Assembly (NCBI GenBank): GCA_014802445.1
Contig: JAAVCF010000015.1
Location: 48,523-103,957 of the forward strand
DNA: 55,435 bases
Direction: 5' to 3'
Origin: Bacteroides sp.
GTDB taxonomy: Bacteria; Bacteroidota; Bacteroidia; Bacteroidales; Muribaculaceae
Shown: in pieces, positions 1 to 9,242 of the stretch
How positions within the stretch are numbered: position 1 is the first letter of the stretch
Layout: every line of letters starts with the position of its first letter
Notes under the pieces: model-generated
What the model saw: the letters and a program-made list of their open reading frames with translations, nothing else
What the model was told of the DNA's origin: nothing
Databases searched by the model: none
Translations under genes and position numbers: made by a program

Positions 1-539
1 CGGACAATGTAGCTGTCAGGGGTGTCCTCCACATAGTCCACTTTGAGGCCGGCGTCGGTGAGGCGCGAGGCGAGTTCGGCGGCGGGGGGAAGGGTGTGGG
101 CGGGAGTGGCGTTGCCGGCGTGGAGGGTGTTGATCATGTCGCGTCCGGCGCTCATGGCGAGGGTCACGGAGCCGCCTCCGGCCAGGTTCTTGTGGAAGAG
201 CTTGATGATGGTTTCCAGCGGGCGGCTCAGGTGGGGGAGCATGTCCAGGAGGATGATGCGGTCATAAAGGGTGTGGACGGTGTCGTTCTCGATGTCGATG
301 AGGAAGAAGCGCACCGGCAGGGGCAGGCGTGCGTGGTGGGTGTGGGCCTGCGAGAGCATGTCGCCTGATATGTCGGCGGCGTCGATGGCTCCGAAGCGGC
401 CAACGGCTTCGGCCAGATAGGGCAGGAGGGTGCCGGTGCCTGTTCCGGCATCAAGCACGGAGTCGCCGGGATGAATGTTGGCTGACTCTACAATGTGGCG
501 CAGCTTGGCTTCTGTGCGTTCGCTGATGTTGGTGTTCAT
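1..539 (-). CDS. Class I SAM-dependent methyltransferase, partial (C-terminus outside window)
   Basis: The reading frame starts with ATG at 539 and is still open at base 1, giving 179 residues of the N-terminal part. It reads as a small class I methyltransferase: motif I is VLDAGTGTGTLLPYL at about residues 29-43, followed by an acidic segment (AIDAADISGDM) typical of motif II and by IILLDMLPHL, which fits the motif IV strand. The substrate cannot be told from this. It lies downstream of pckA on the same strand but behind a strong terminator, so it is probably transcribed separately. The start is the only ATG close to the beginning of the homologous region. The missing C-terminus is a window artefact and not evidence of a pseudogene. 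Confidence 0.8.
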   Translation of the reverse strand, partial: MNTNISERTEAKLRHIVESANIHPGDSVLDAGTGTGTLLPYLAEAVGRFGAIDAADISGDMLSQAHTHHARLPLPVRFFLIDIENDTVHTLYDRIILLDMLPHLSRPLETIIKLFHKNLAGGGSVTLAMSAGRDMINTLHAGNATPAHTLPPAAELASRLTDAGLKVDYVEDTPDSYIV

Positions 540-640
540 AATCAAAATTCAAGGATGAATGGTTTCACGTTGAATAACGCCATAAAGTTAGCTAATGTTT
601 GCTTAAAAACGGGTCATAATGCGCCAAAAGGGTAAAGAAA

Positions 641-665
641 AAGCTCCGTGCGGGGCACGGAGCTT
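641..665 (-). terminator. Rho-independent terminator of pckA
   Basis: A perfect 10-bp stem (aagctccgtg paired with cacggagctt) closes a 5-nt loop. Read on the minus strand it is followed by a T-rich run (TTTTTCTTT). It lies 32 bp past the pckA stop. Confidence 0.85.
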
Positions 666-697
666 TATAATGAGGGTGATATTACCTCTTGACAGGA

Positions 698-2308
698 TTA
701 CTTGTCGAGGTGAGGACCGGCAGCTACGAGAGCCTTGCCGGCGGGGTTGAATTCAAACTTCTTGAAGTTGTTGATGAACATCTCGGCGAGCTTCTCGGCC
801 TTTTCGGTCCACTGTGCGGGATCGGCGTAGGTGTCGCGGGGGTCGAGGATGGCGGGATCCACGCCTTCAAGCTGAGTGGGAACAGTGAAGTCGAAGATAG
901 GAATCTGCTTGGTGGGAGCAGAGAGGATGTTGCCGTCGAGGATGGCGTCGATGATGCCACGGGTGTCGCGGATAGAGATACGCTTGCCGGTGCCGTTCCA
1001 GCCGGTGTTGACCAGATAAGCCTTGGCGCCGTTGGCGTTCATCTTCTTAACGAGCTCTTCAGCATACTTGGTGGGGTGGAGTTCGAGGAACGCCTGGCCG
1101 AAGCAAGCTGAGAAGGTGGGGGTGGGCTCGGTGATGCCGCGCTCGGTGCCTGCGAGCTTAGAGGTGAAGCCTGACAGGAAGTAGTACTGGGTCTGCTCGG
1201 GAGTCAGGATTGACACGGGAGGCAGCACGCCGAATGCGTCGGCAGAGAGGAAGATCACGTTCTTGGCAGCGGGGCCTGCAGAAACGGGCTTAACGATGCT
1301 TTCGATGTGGTCAATGGGGTAAGACACACGGGTGTTCTCGGTGACGCTCTTGTCGGCGAAGTCAATCTTGCCGTTTTCGTCAACGGTTACGTTCTCCAGG
1401 AGAGCGTCGCGACGGATGGCGTTGTAGATATCGGGCTCGCTTTCCTTGTCGAGGTTGATAACCTTTGCGTAGCAGCCGCCTTCGAAGTTAAACACGCCGT
1501 TGTCGTCCCAGCCGTGTTCGTCGTCGCCGATGAGGAGACGCTTGGGGTCAGTTGAAAGGGTGGTCTTGCCGGTGCCGGAGAGGCCGAAGAAGATGGCGGT
1601 GTTCTTACCTTCCTTGTCGGTGTTGGCTGAGCAGTGCATTGAAGCGATGCCCTGCTGGGGCAGATAGTAGTTCATCATTGAGAACATACCCTTCTTCATT
1701 TCGCCGCCGTACCAGGTGTTGATGATCACCTGCTCGCGAGAGGTGGTGTTGAACACAACGGCGGTTTCAGAGTTGAGGCCGAGTTCCTTGTAGTTGGTGA
1801 GCTTAGCCTTTGAAGCGTTGTAAACCACGAAGTCAGGCTTGAAGTCCTTGAGGTCCTCAGCGGTGGGGGCGATGAACATGTTGGTCACAAAGTGAGCCTG
1901 CCATGCCACTTCCATGATGAAGCGGACAGCCATGCGGGTGTCCTTGTTGGCGCCGCAGAAACGGTCAACAACGTAGAGCTTCTTGCCTGAGAGCTCGTTG
2001 ACGGCGAGTTCGCGGATTTCCTTCCAAGCCTCTTCTGAGCAGGGCTTGTTGTCGTTCTTGTATTCTTCTGAGGTCCACCACACCTTGTCCTTAGAGTTGG
2101 CGTCGAGAACAATGAATTTGTCTTTGGGTGAACGGCCGGTGTAAACGCCGGTCATTACGTTGACGGCGCCGAGTTCGGTAACTGTGCCTTTCTCAAAGCC
2201 TTCGAGAGAGGGGTCAGTCTCTTCTTTGAAGAGTTCCTCGTAGGTGGGATTGTAGATCACCTCCTTGACATCCTTGATGCCGTACTGCGAAAGATCAATA
2301 GTACTCAT
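698..2308 (-). CDS. pckA: Phosphoenolpyruvate carboxykinase (ATP)
   Basis: The product (536 aa) interconverts oxaloacetate plus ATP with PEP, CO2 and ADP (EC 4.1.1.49). In anaerobic Bacteroidales the enzyme often runs toward oxaloacetate, fixing CO2 on the way to succinate. The ATP-type P-loop [10 protein letters not shown] and the following DDEHGWDD region are visible, as is [14 protein letters not shown], typical of the ATP-dependent family. A longer frame begins at 2398, but its first 30 residues are Thr/Ser-rich and unlike the family; the start at 2308 ([10 protein letters not shown]) gives the normal length. The gene stands alone, with a TAnnTTTG promoter at 2396-2403 giving a leader of about 85 nt and a strong terminator downstream. 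A divergent AraC-type regulator gene begins 374 bp away. Confidence 0.96.
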   Translation of the reverse strand: MSTIDLSQYGIKDVKEVIYNPTYEELFKEETDPSLEGFEKGTVTELGAVNVMTGVYTGRSPKDKFIVLDANSKDKVWWTSEEYKNDNKPCSEEAWKEIRELAVNELSGKKLYVVDRFCGANKDTRMAVRFIMEVAWQAHFVTNMFIAPTAEDLKDFKPDFVVYNASKAKLTNYKELGLNSETAVVFNTTSREQVIINTWYGGEMKKGMFSMMNYYLPQQGIASMHCSANTDKEGKNTAIFFGLSGTGKTTLSTDPKRLLIGDDEHGWDDNGVFNFEGGCYAKVINLDKESEPDIYNAIRRDALLENVTVDENGKIDFADKSVTENTRVSYPIDHIESIVKPVSAGPAAKNVIFLSADAFGVLPPVSILTPEQTQYYFLSGFTSKLAGTERGITEPTPTFSACFGQAFLELHPTKYAEELVKKMNANGAKAYLVNTGWNGTGKRISIRDTRGIIDAILDGNILSAPTKQIPIFDFTVPTQLEGVDPAILDPRDTYADPAQWTEKAEKLAEMFINNFKKFEFNPAGKALVAAGPHLDK

Positions 2309-2395
2309 TTGGTTAGAGATTGTTATGGGATAAGTTAATGTTGTTGTAGTGTCAAGTGTTTTTAACGATTGTGACGCGAATGTGAAAACACGATG

Positions 2396-2403
2396 CAAAG
2401 TTA
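2396..2403 (-). promoter_or_regulatory. pckA promoter, -7 element
   Basis: TAACTTTG on the minus strand matches the Bacteroidota -7 consensus TAnnTTTG. A clear -33 TTTG is not visible. It lies inside the rejected longer pckA frame, which supports the later start. Confidence 0.6.
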
Positions 2404-2497
2404 GCTGTTTTTTGGTTTACAGACACATAATAATAAAGAAAAATTTCCTTATTAATGTTTTTTTGCACTTTCGCATGTCAGCCCCCTCCGGGGTGTC

Positions 2498-2531
2498 GCG
2501 CCAATGGTGAAACGCGGCATCGGCGCCAATG
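2498..2531. repeat. Direct repeat GCGCCAATG x2 in the pckA/AraC intergenic region
   Basis: The 374-bp gap 2309-2682 holds two divergent promoters and little else. In its middle the 9-mer GCGCCAATG occurs at 2498-2506 and again at 2523-2531, 25 bp apart, in a GC-richer island. Direct repeats at 20-25 bp spacing are a common arrangement for AraC-family operators. A binding role is only an inference. Confidence 0.4.
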
Positions 2532-2618
2532 TTCATCCCTGGTGAATACATTTAAGCTTATTTTGCCTTTTTGGACACAAACGTGGCCAGGTTTCGCTTA
2601 TATTTGAAAAATATTGTC

Positions 2619-2626
2619 TATTTTTG
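2619..2626 (+). promoter_or_regulatory. Promoter -7 element for the AraC-type regulator gene
   Basis: TATTTTTG fits TAnnTTTG and lies 57 bp before the start codon at 2683. No perfect -33 TTTG is present at the usual distance. Confidence 0.5.
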
Positions 2627-2682
2627 CGAAAAATATCCCGAAAATTCAATAACGATCGGTTTGGTCAATCTTTTCGTCAATT

Positions 2683-3597
2683 ATGTCAGAATCTAACAGC
2701 AAGGTTGCTCTGTCTCAACTGTCGGCTCTGGAGCATTTTGTCAGTGAATACAGCGCTTTGGGCCATGACTATGTGTTAAGCCGCATCAATTCTTCAAGCC
2801 GGCTCAAGGGGGTGAATCGTGACCCGGTGAGAATCGACGGTATGACGTGGATTCTCTGCATGTCAGGGACAATGGACTTTGACATGAATCTCAATCATTG
2901 CCGCCTGACGCCCAACACTCTGGCCGTGTGCGGCCCAAACTCGCTGATGCAGCTCAGGGATATTGACTGGAGCAGCATTGACGCTTACATGCTGTTCGTG
3001 TCGTCGGAGTTTATCGGCAACTCCAATCTTGACCCCAATGTCATGGCTTCGGTGCCGGTGGCCATCTCGCCGAGCCAGGTGCCGGTGATGGAGGTGTCAG
3101 AGGCTGACAGCGAGATGCTTCGCAGCTACTTTGACCTCATTCACCGCAACACCCTGGGCAATCCCGACGACCTTTATGTGCGCTCCATCTCGCGCTGCCT
3201 CATCTCGGCGCTCTGTTATCAGGTGATTCAGTATGCCACACGGCGAGTGAAGATTGACGAGGCCACCCGTCCCCGCACCCGTCGCCACTCCTATGTCCAT
3301 GACTTCATGAAGCTCCTCCACACCCATCACCACCGCGAGCGCTCCGTGGCCTTTTATGCCGGCAAACTTTTCATCTCGCCCAAATATCTCTCGCTGATTA
3401 TCAAGGAGATGACCGGGCGCAGCGCCGCGGCATGGATTGACGAGTTAGTGATTCTCGAGGCCAAGAACATGCTCCGCTTCTCCGGCAAGAATATCCAGCA
3501 GGTGGCCTATGAGCTCAATTTCCCCAACCAATCCTCGTTCGGCAAATATTTCAAGCATCTCACGGGCATGTCGCCCAGTGAGTATCAACGCTCCTGA
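2683..3597 (+). CDS. AraC family transcriptional regulator
   Basis: A 304-residue protein with an N-terminal sensing domain of about 190 residues and a C-terminal AraC-type double helix-turn-helix at about residues 210-304. The second HTH shows the family signature (IQQVAYELNFPNQSSFGKYF, then HLTGMSPSEYQ). The N-terminal part resembles the cupin-like domains of Bacteroidales AraC proteins, but no ligand can be inferred. The gene is divergent from pckA and upstream of nifJ, which has its own strong promoter, so either neighbour or neither could be a target. Placement between two central C3 metabolism genes hints at carbon control but does not prove it. Confidence 0.9.
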   Translation: MSESNSKVALSQLSALEHFVSEYSALGHDYVLSRINSSSRLKGVNRDPVRIDGMTWILCMSGTMDFDMNLNHCRLTPNTLAVCGPNSLMQLRDIDWSSIDAYMLFVSSEFIGNSNLDPNVMASVPVAISPSQVPVMEVSEADSEMLRSYFDLIHRNTLGNPDDLYVRSISRCLISALCYQVIQYATRRVKIDEATRPRTRRHSYVHDFMKLLHTHHHRERSVAFYAGKLFISPKYLSLIIKEMTGRSAAAWIDELVILEAKNMLRFSGKNIQQVAYELNFPNQSSFGKYFKHLTGMSPSEYQRS

Positions 3598-3645
3598 CAG
3601 CTCAAAAAGCCAAGAGGATGAAAGCATTATGACTTGATATGTTTT

Positions 3646-3676
3646 TTTGGTAATTGGCGAAAAAAACGTAATTTTG
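3646..3676 (+). promoter_or_regulatory. nifJ promoter (-33 TTTG, -7 TAATTTTG)
   Basis: TTTG at 3646-3649, 19 bp spacer, TAATTTTG at 3669-3676: a near-ideal Bacteroidota promoter. It overlaps the first codons of the longer frame that begins at 3647 and so argues for the start at 3758, with a leader of about 78 nt. Confidence 0.85.
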
Positions 3677-3757
3677 CATCGTGATTCTTTATGTTTTTCC
3701 GGACGTCAGCCGGAAAAGTTCACTATAAAGGCAATTAACACCCTATTAAATACCACT

Positions 3758-6700
3758 ATGAGTAAAGAGAAAAAATTCTTGACCTGTGATGGTAATCAGG
3801 CTGCCGCGCATATTTCATATATGTTTACCGAGGTGGCTGCGATTTACCCCATCACCCCGTCGTCCACCATGGCTGAATATGTGGACGAATGGGCTGCCGC
3901 AGGCCGTAAAAACATTTTCGGTGAAACTGTGCTTGTTCAGGAAATGCAGAGCGAAGGCGGCGCTGCCGGTGCCGTTCACGGCTCGCTGCAGGCAGGTGCG
4001 CTGACCACCACTTACACGGCATCGCAGGGCTTGCTGCTCATGATTCCCAATATGTATAAAATCGCAGGCGAACTGCTTCCCAGCGTGTTCCATGTGTCGG
4101 CCCGCACCCTTGCCAGCCACGCCCTGTCGATTTTCGGTGACCATCAGGACGTGATGGCCTGCCGTCAGACCGGTTTCGCCATGCTCGCCGAAGGCTCGGT
4201 TCAGGAGGTTATGGATCTTTCAGCCGTGGCACACCTTGCCACCCTCCGCAGCCGTGTGCCCTTCCTCAACTTCTTCGACGGCTTCCGCACCAGCCACGAA
4301 ATCCAGAAGATTGAGATGATTGAGCAGGATGACCTGGCTCCCCTGCTTGACCGTGAGGCTCTGGCCGACTTCCGCGCTCGCGCTCTGACCCCCGAGGCTC
4401 CCGTGGCCCGCGGCATGGCCGAGAACAGCGACGTGTTCTTCCAGCACCGCGAATCATGCAACAAATACTATGAGGCCGTTCCCGAAATCGTTGAGGACTA
4501 TATGGCCCAGATCAGCCGCATCACCGGCCGTGAATATCACCTCTTCAACTACTATGGCCACCCCGAGGCTGACCGTGTGATTATCGCCATGGGTTCTGTG
4601 ACCCAGGCCGCTCAGGAAGCCATTGACCACATGATGAAGCAGGGTGAGAAAGTGGGTCTGGTGTCGGTTCACCTTTACCGTCCCTTCTCAGCCAAGCATC
4701 TGCTCAAGGCCATCCCCGCCACCGCCAAGCGCATTGCCGTGCTTGACCGCACCAAGGAGCCCGGCGCCAACGGCGAGCCCCTGTTCCTCGACGTTGTGGA
4801 AAGCTACAACGGCGTTGAGAACGCTCCCGTGATTGTGGCCGGCCGCTTCGGTCTGGCGTCAAAGGACACCACCCCCGTGCAGATTATCTCAGTGTTTGAG
4901 AATCTTGCTCTGCCCGAACCCAAGAACCACTTCACTCTGGGTATCGTTGACGACGTGACCTTCACCTCACTCCCCATGCTCCCCGAGATGGCTCTTGGCG
5001 GTGAAAACACATACGAAGCCAAGTTCTACGGCCTCGGTGCCGACGGTACTGTGGGTGCCAACAAGAACTCAATCAAGATTATCGGCGAGAACACCGACAA
5101 ATATTGCCAGGCTTACTTTGCCTATGACTCCAAGAAGTCAGGCGGCTTCACCTGCTCTCACCTCCGCTTCGGCGACGAGCCCATCCGCTCAACCTATCTG
5201 GTGAACACCCCCAACTTCGTGGCTTGCCATGTTCAGGCTTACCTCCACATGTATGACGTCACCCGCGGCCTGCGCAAGAACGGCACCTTCCTGCTCAACA
5301 CCATCTGGGAAGGCGAAGAACTTGCAGCCAACCTGCCCGCCAAGGTGAAGAAATACTTCGCTGACAATAACATCACCGTTTATTATATCAACGCCACCAA
5401 GATTGCCCAGGAAATCGGCCTTGGCAACCGCACCAACACCATCCTCCAGAGCGCATTCTTCCGCATCACCGAGGTAATCCCCGTTGACCTCGCCGTTGAG
5501 CAGATGAAGAAATTCATCGTCAAGAGCTACGGCAAGAAGGGTCAGGATGTGGTCGACAAGAACTACGCAGCCGTTGACCGCGGCGGCGAGTATCGCAAGC
5601 TCGACGTTGATCCCGCATGGAGCAACCTCACTCCCGAGGCTCCCGCCACCAACAATGACCCCGAATTCATCAACAAGATTGTTCGCCCCATCAACGCTCA
5701 GGACGGCGACCTCCTGAAGGTGAGTGACTTCGTGGGCATTGAGGACGGCACCTGGCAGCAGGGCACCGCAGCCTATGAAAAGCGCGGCGTTGCTGCTTTT
5801 GTCCCCGAGTGGAAAGAGGAGAACTGTATCCAGTGTAACAAGTGTGCTTACGTGTGCCCCCACGCCGCCATCCGTCCCTTCGTGCTCGATGCCGCCGAGA
5901 TGGCTGCCGCTCCCTTCGGCGAAGACGCCACTCTGCCCGCCATCGGCAAGAGCTTCGAGGGCATGCGCTTCATCCAGAGCGTAGACGTGCTTGACTGTCT
6001 CGGTTGCGGCAACTGTGTTGCCGTATGTCCCGGCAAGAAGGGCGCCAAGGCTCTTGAAATGAAGCCCCTTGAAACCCAGCTCGACGTTCAGAAGGAATGG
6101 GATTACTGCGTTGCTTCCGTAGCCTCCAAGCAGCATCTCGTTGACGTGAAGGCCAACGTGAAGAACAGCCAGTTCGCAACCCCTCTCTTTGAATTCTCAG
6201 GCGCTTGCTCAGGCTGCGGCGAAACTCCTTATGTGAAGCTCATCTCGCAGCTCTACGGTGACCACGAAATGGTGGCCAACGCCACCGGTTGCTCGTCAAT
6301 CTACTCCGGCTCTGTGCCCTCAACTCCCTACACTGTCAACGCCAAGGGTCACGGTCCCTCATGGGGCAACTCACTCTTCGAGGACTTCGCTGAATTCGGC
6401 CTCGGCATGAAGATTGCCACCGAGAAGCTCCGCAGCCGCGTGGGCGACCTCATGGCCGACATGCTCGAATGTCCCAAGTGCAGCCAGGAGATGAAGGAAC
6501 TCGCCCAGCAGTGGCTTGACAACCGTCACGACGCCGCCATCACCCGCGAGGTTTCAGAGAAGCTGATGCCCCTCTGCAAGGCTTGCGGCTGCGACACCTG
6601 CAAGGCTCTCGTAGAGCTCGAACACTACATCGTGGCCCGCTCACAGTGGATTATCGCCGGCGACGGTGCCGCTTACGATATCGGCTTTGGCGGTCTTGAC

Positions 6701-7315
6701 CACGTGCTCGCCACCGGCAAGAACATCAACGTGCTCGTTGTTGACACCGAGGTTTACTCTAACACCGGCGGCCAGGCATCGAAGTCAACCCCCATGGGCG
6801 CTATCGCCAAGTTTGCCGCTTCCGGCAAGCGCATCCGCAAGAAGGACCTGGGCCTCATCGCCTCGACCTACGGCTATGTTTACGTGGCTCAGGTGGCCAT
6901 GGGCGCTGACCAGGCTCAGACCCTCAAGGCCATCCGCGAGGCTGAAGCTTACGACGGTCCCTCACTGATTATTGCTTACTGCCCCTGTATCAACCACGGT
7001 ATCCGCAAGGGTATGGGTCACGCACAGGAAGAGGAGCAGGCAGCTGTGGCTTGCGGCTACTGGCACCTCTGGCGCTACAACCCCGCTCTCGAAGCAGAAG
7101 GCAAGAACCCCTTCACTCTCGACAGCAAGGAGCCTGACTGGAACCTCTTCGAGGACTTCCTCAAGGGCGAGGTGCGTTACGCTTCCGTAATGAAGCAGTA
7201 TCCCGCCGAAGCAGCCGAACTCTTCGCAGCTGCCAAGGACAACGCACAGTGGCGCTACAACAACTATCGCCGTCTTGCCCGCCAGCAGTGGGGTCAGGAT
7301 CCCGACCAGGCTTGA
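3758..7315 (+). CDS. nifJ: Pyruvate:ferredoxin (flavodoxin) oxidoreductase, single chain
   Basis: The product (1185 aa) oxidises pyruvate with CoA to acetyl-CoA and CO2 and reduces ferredoxin or flavodoxin (EC 1.2.7.1). Domains in order: pyruvate-binding N-terminal domain (YPITPSSTMAEY near the start), gamma-type domain in the middle, a two-cluster ferredoxin domain with CIQCNKCAYVCPH at about residue 690 and CLGCGNCVAVCPG at about 747, and a thiamine diphosphate domain with GDGAAYDIGFGG at about 968 and NTGGQ after it. Cysteines in CSGCGE (about 818) and CKACGC (about 939) probably bind the proximal cluster. Length is normal for the family. A frame starting 37 residues earlier is rejected because the promoter lies inside it. 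Codon use is strongly biased toward C-ending codons, consistent with high expression. Confidence 0.97.
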   Translation: MSKEKKFLTCDGNQAAAHISYMFTEVAAIYPITPSSTMAEYVDEWAAAGRKNIFGETVLVQEMQSEGGAAGAVHGSLQAGALTTTYTASQGLLLMIPNMYKIAGELLPSVFHVSARTLASHALSIFGDHQDVMACRQTGFAMLAEGSVQEVMDLSAVAHLATLRSRVPFLNFFDGFRTSHEIQKIEMIEQDDLAPLLDREALADFRARALTPEAPVARGMAENSDVFFQHRESCNKYYEAVPEIVEDYMAQISRITGREYHLFNYYGHPEADRVIIAMGSVTQAAQEAIDHMMKQGEKVGLVSVHLYRPFSAKHLLKAIPATAKRIAVLDRTKEPGANGEPLFLDVVESYNGVENAPVIVAGRFGLASKDTTPVQIISVFENLALPEPKNHFTLGIVDDVTFTSLPMLPEMALGGENTYEAKFYGLGADGTVGANKNSIKIIGENTDKYCQAYFAYDSKKSGGFTCSHLRFGDEPIRSTYLVNTPNFVACHVQAYLHMYDVTRGLRKNGTFLLNTIWEGEELAANLPAKVKKYFADNNITVYYINATKIAQEIGLGNRTNTILQSAFFRITEVIPVDLAVEQMKKFIVKSYGKKGQDVVDKNYAAVDRGGEYRKLDVDPAWSNLTPEAPATNNDPEFINKIVRPINAQDGDLLKVSDFVGIEDGTWQQGTAAYEKRGVAAFVPEWKEENCIQCNKCAYVCPHAAIRPFVLDAAEMAAAPFGEDATLPAIGKSFEGMRFIQSVDVLDCLGCGNCVAVCPGKKGAKALEMKPLETQLDVQKEWDYCVASVASKQHLVDVKANVKNSQFATPLFEFSGACSGCGETPYVKLISQLYGDHEMVANATGCSSIYSGSVPSTPYTVNAKGHGPSWGNSLFEDFAEFGLGMKIATEKLRSRVGDLMADMLECPKCSQEMKELAQQWLDNRHDAAITREVSEKLMPLCKACGCDTCKALVELEHYIVARSQWIIAGDGAAYDIGFGGLDHVLATGKNINVLVVDTEVYSNTGGQASKSTPMGAIAKFAASGKRIRKKDLGLIASTYGYVYVAQVAMGADQAQTLKAIREAEAYDGPSLIIAYCPCINHGIRKGMGHAQEEEQAAVACGYWHLWRYNPALEAEGKNPFTLDSKEPDWNLFEDFLKGEVRYASVMKQYPAEAAELFAAAKDNAQWRYNNYRRLARQQWGQDPDQA

Positions 7316-7322
7316 TAGTCAC

Positions 7323-7382
7323 TCACACATCCATTATAAAAGAGCTCCCTGCAAAGGGAGCTCTTTTATAATGGATGTGTGA
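7323..7382. terminator. Bidirectional terminator, 28-bp perfect hairpin
   Basis: A 28-bp perfect inverted repeat with a GCAA loop (7351-7354) lies between the convergent nifJ and the importer ATPase gene. The inner stem AGAGCTCCCT is flanked by AAAA/TTTT, so it can work in both directions. Confidence 0.85.
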
Positions 7383-7431
7383 CGGGCGTGTCGGACTGTG
7401 AGGGCCTCCGGAGGGATGCTTTGCCTCCGGG

Positions 7432-8199
7432 TCAGCTCCGGTCAATCCGGAAGGTCTGCGTCAGGGGGTTGAAGGTGAGGTTGCGTCCGGGGAAGAGGGT
7501 GTCGAACGCGCCGCTGCGGGTCAGGGCGTCGGGGGCGCCGCAGGTCATCGTGCCGTTGGTCATGAGCCAGGCCTCATTAGCCATGGGGAGGGCTTCGTGG
7601 ACATCGTGCGTGGAGAGCAGGATGGTCTTGCCATCCTGCACCAGGGTGCGCAGCAGCTCCATCACCTCAAGGCGCGAGGCCACGTCGAGAAACGTTGTGG
7701 GCTCGTCGAGCACAATCAGCGGGGTGGCCTGTGCCAGCGCGCGGGCAATCATGGTTTTCTGCCGCTCGCCGTCGCTCAGTGTGGCCGTGAAGCGATGGCG
7801 CATCGAGGCTATGCCGAGAGTGTGGAGCGCATGGTCCACCGCCTCGCGGTCAGAGTCCGAGAGGCGCCCGAAGAAGCCCGTGTAAGGCTGTCGGCCCAGC
7901 GCCACGGTCTGCTCCACGGTGAGGCCGCCGGCTCCCGAGCGGTCGGTGTAGACCAGGCTCACCATCTGCGCCAGCTTGCGCGGCGAGAGCTCGGCGAGCT
8001 TCCGGCCCATGATTGTCACCTCGCCGCCCAGAGCTGGCTGAGCGCCGCAGAGAGTGCGCAGCAGCGTTGACTTGCCGCAGCCGTTGGCGCCTAACAGCAC
8101 CGTGATGCTGCCGCGCGTCAGGCTCAGGGACAGGGGAGCGGTGACCTCCCGCTTACCGTAGCCGCATATCAGGCCGGATGTTTCAAGCACGCTGTCCAT
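7432..8199 (-). CDS. FecE/BtuD-like ABC transporter ATP-binding protein
   Basis: A 255-residue ATPase of the iron-siderophore, haem or cobalamin importer class. It carries Walker A (LGANGCGKST), the signature LSDGERQK, Walker B with catalytic Glu (LIVLDEPTTFLD) and the H-loop STHDVHEA. The start at 8199 overlaps the stop of the permease gene (ATGA), indicating translational coupling; the longer frame to 8622 only runs through the permease gene out of frame. It is the last gene of a three-gene importer operon and ends before the shared hairpin with nifJ. The substrate cannot be read from the ATPase. Confidence 0.92.
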   Translation of the reverse strand: MDSVLETSGLICGYGKREVTAPLSLSLTRGSITVLLGANGCGKSTLLRTLCGAQPALGGEVTIMGRKLAELSPRKLAQMVSLVYTDRSGAGGLTVEQTVALGRQPYTGFFGRLSDSDREAVDHALHTLGIASMRHRFTATLSDGERQKTMIARALAQATPLIVLDEPTTFLDVASRLEVMELLRTLVQDGKTILLSTHDVHEALPMANEAWLMTNGTMTCGAPDALTRSGAFDTLFPGRNLTFNPLTQTFRIDRS

Positions 8200-9242
8200 C
8201 AGTTGAAATAGTGAAGCCGGCGGCGCCGGATGATGATGTAGAGAATCACCGGCACACCAATCAGCGGCGTGATGGCGTTGACCGGGAGGAGCCCTGTGGA
8301 GGGCATCACTGTGAGGGCCGCACAGAGCAGCCCTGTGGCCGCTCCGGTGAGCATAGTGGCGGGCACAAGAGTGGAGTGGGCCGACGAGGAGGTGAGGAAC
8401 CGCGCCATGTGGGGCACGGCAAGGCCTATGAAGCCCACAGGACCGCAGAAGGCCGTGACAAACGCTGTCAGAGCGCCCGACACGGTGAGCAGTGCCCCTC
8501 GGGCGGCTTTCACGTTGACGCCCATTGACGCCGCATAGCGCTCGCCAAGCAGCAGCGCGTCCATAGGCTTTATGAGCAGCAGGCTCCCCAGGAGAGCTGC
8601 GATAACGGGCGCTCCGAGCCATCTCAGGCGGTCAAAGCCGGTCGACGAGAAGGAGCCCAGTCCCCACACCACATAGCCCTGAATGCCCTGCGCCGAGGCG
8701 AAGAAGCTCATCAGCGAAATGGCCGATGATGCCAGATAGCCTACCATTATGCCGGCTATGAGCAGCATGGCCCCCGAGCTCACCACCTTCGACATGGCCA
8801 GCAGCAGCATCAACACCACTGCCGCACCGGCAATGGCTCCCGCCAGCGCGCCCAGGCTTCCCTGAAGCACTCCGGCCGCTCCGCCGAAGAGGAGCATCAC
8901 CACGGCCACGCCCAGCGACGCACTCGTCGACACCCCCAGGATGGAGGGTCCGGCAAGAGGATTGTTAAAGGTGGTTTGCAGCAGCAGGCCCGCCACGGAG
9001 AGGCCCGCGCCGGCAAGGATGGCCGTCAGGGCCATGGGCAGGCGCGTTTCGATGACTATCACCCGCCAAGCCTCGCGCTTGACGTGGCCCCCCGTGAGGG
9101 CGGCCCACACCTCGGAGTCGGGGATGTCAACGCTCCCGTGCCACAGACACACCGCCAGCAGTGCCACGGCTGCGAGGGCCGTGGCCGTCATTGCCGCCGA
9201 GGCGCGGCGCCGGCCGGGGGAGGAGGTGGAGGCGGAGGTCAT
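8199..9242 (-). CDS. FecCD/BtuC-family ABC transporter permease
   Basis: A 347-residue polytopic inner-membrane protein of the FecCD family with about ten hydrophobic helices. Family motifs are clear: ETRLPMALTAILAGAGLSVAGL, NPLAGPSILGVS, and GPVGFIGLAVPHMAR in the C-terminal half where the ATPase docks. It forms the channel of a type II importer for a siderophore, haem or corrinoid. It overlaps both neighbours by ATGA (8199-8201 and 9239-9242), so the three genes should be made in fixed ratio. No TonB-dependent outer membrane receptor lies next to it, and no cobalamin riboswitch was seen upstream of the operon. Confidence 0.93.
   Translation of the reverse strand: MTSASTSSPGRRRASAAMTATALAAVALLAVCLWHGSVDIPDSEVWAALTGGHVKREAWRVIVIETRLPMALTAILAGAGLSVAGLLLQTTFNNPLAGPSILGVSTSASLGVAVVMLLFGGAAGVLQGSLGALAGAIAGAAVVLMLLLAMSKVVSSGAMLLIAGIMVGYLASSAISLMSFFASAQGIQGYVVWGLGSFSSTGFDRLRWLGAPVIAALLGSLLLIKPMDALLLGERYAASMGVNVKAARGALLTVSGALTAFVTAFCGPVGFIGLAVPHMARFLTSSSAHSTLVPATMLTGAATGLLCAALTVMPSTGLLPVNAITPLIGVPVILYIIIRRRRLHYFN

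Noticed and set aside
5189..6136. 315-residue open frame on the minus strand inside nifJ
   Set aside because: It is antisense to the ferredoxin and core domains of nifJ. Its Gly/Val/Leu/His-rich composition is what results from reading the complement of strongly biased codons; no family motif or start signal is visible.
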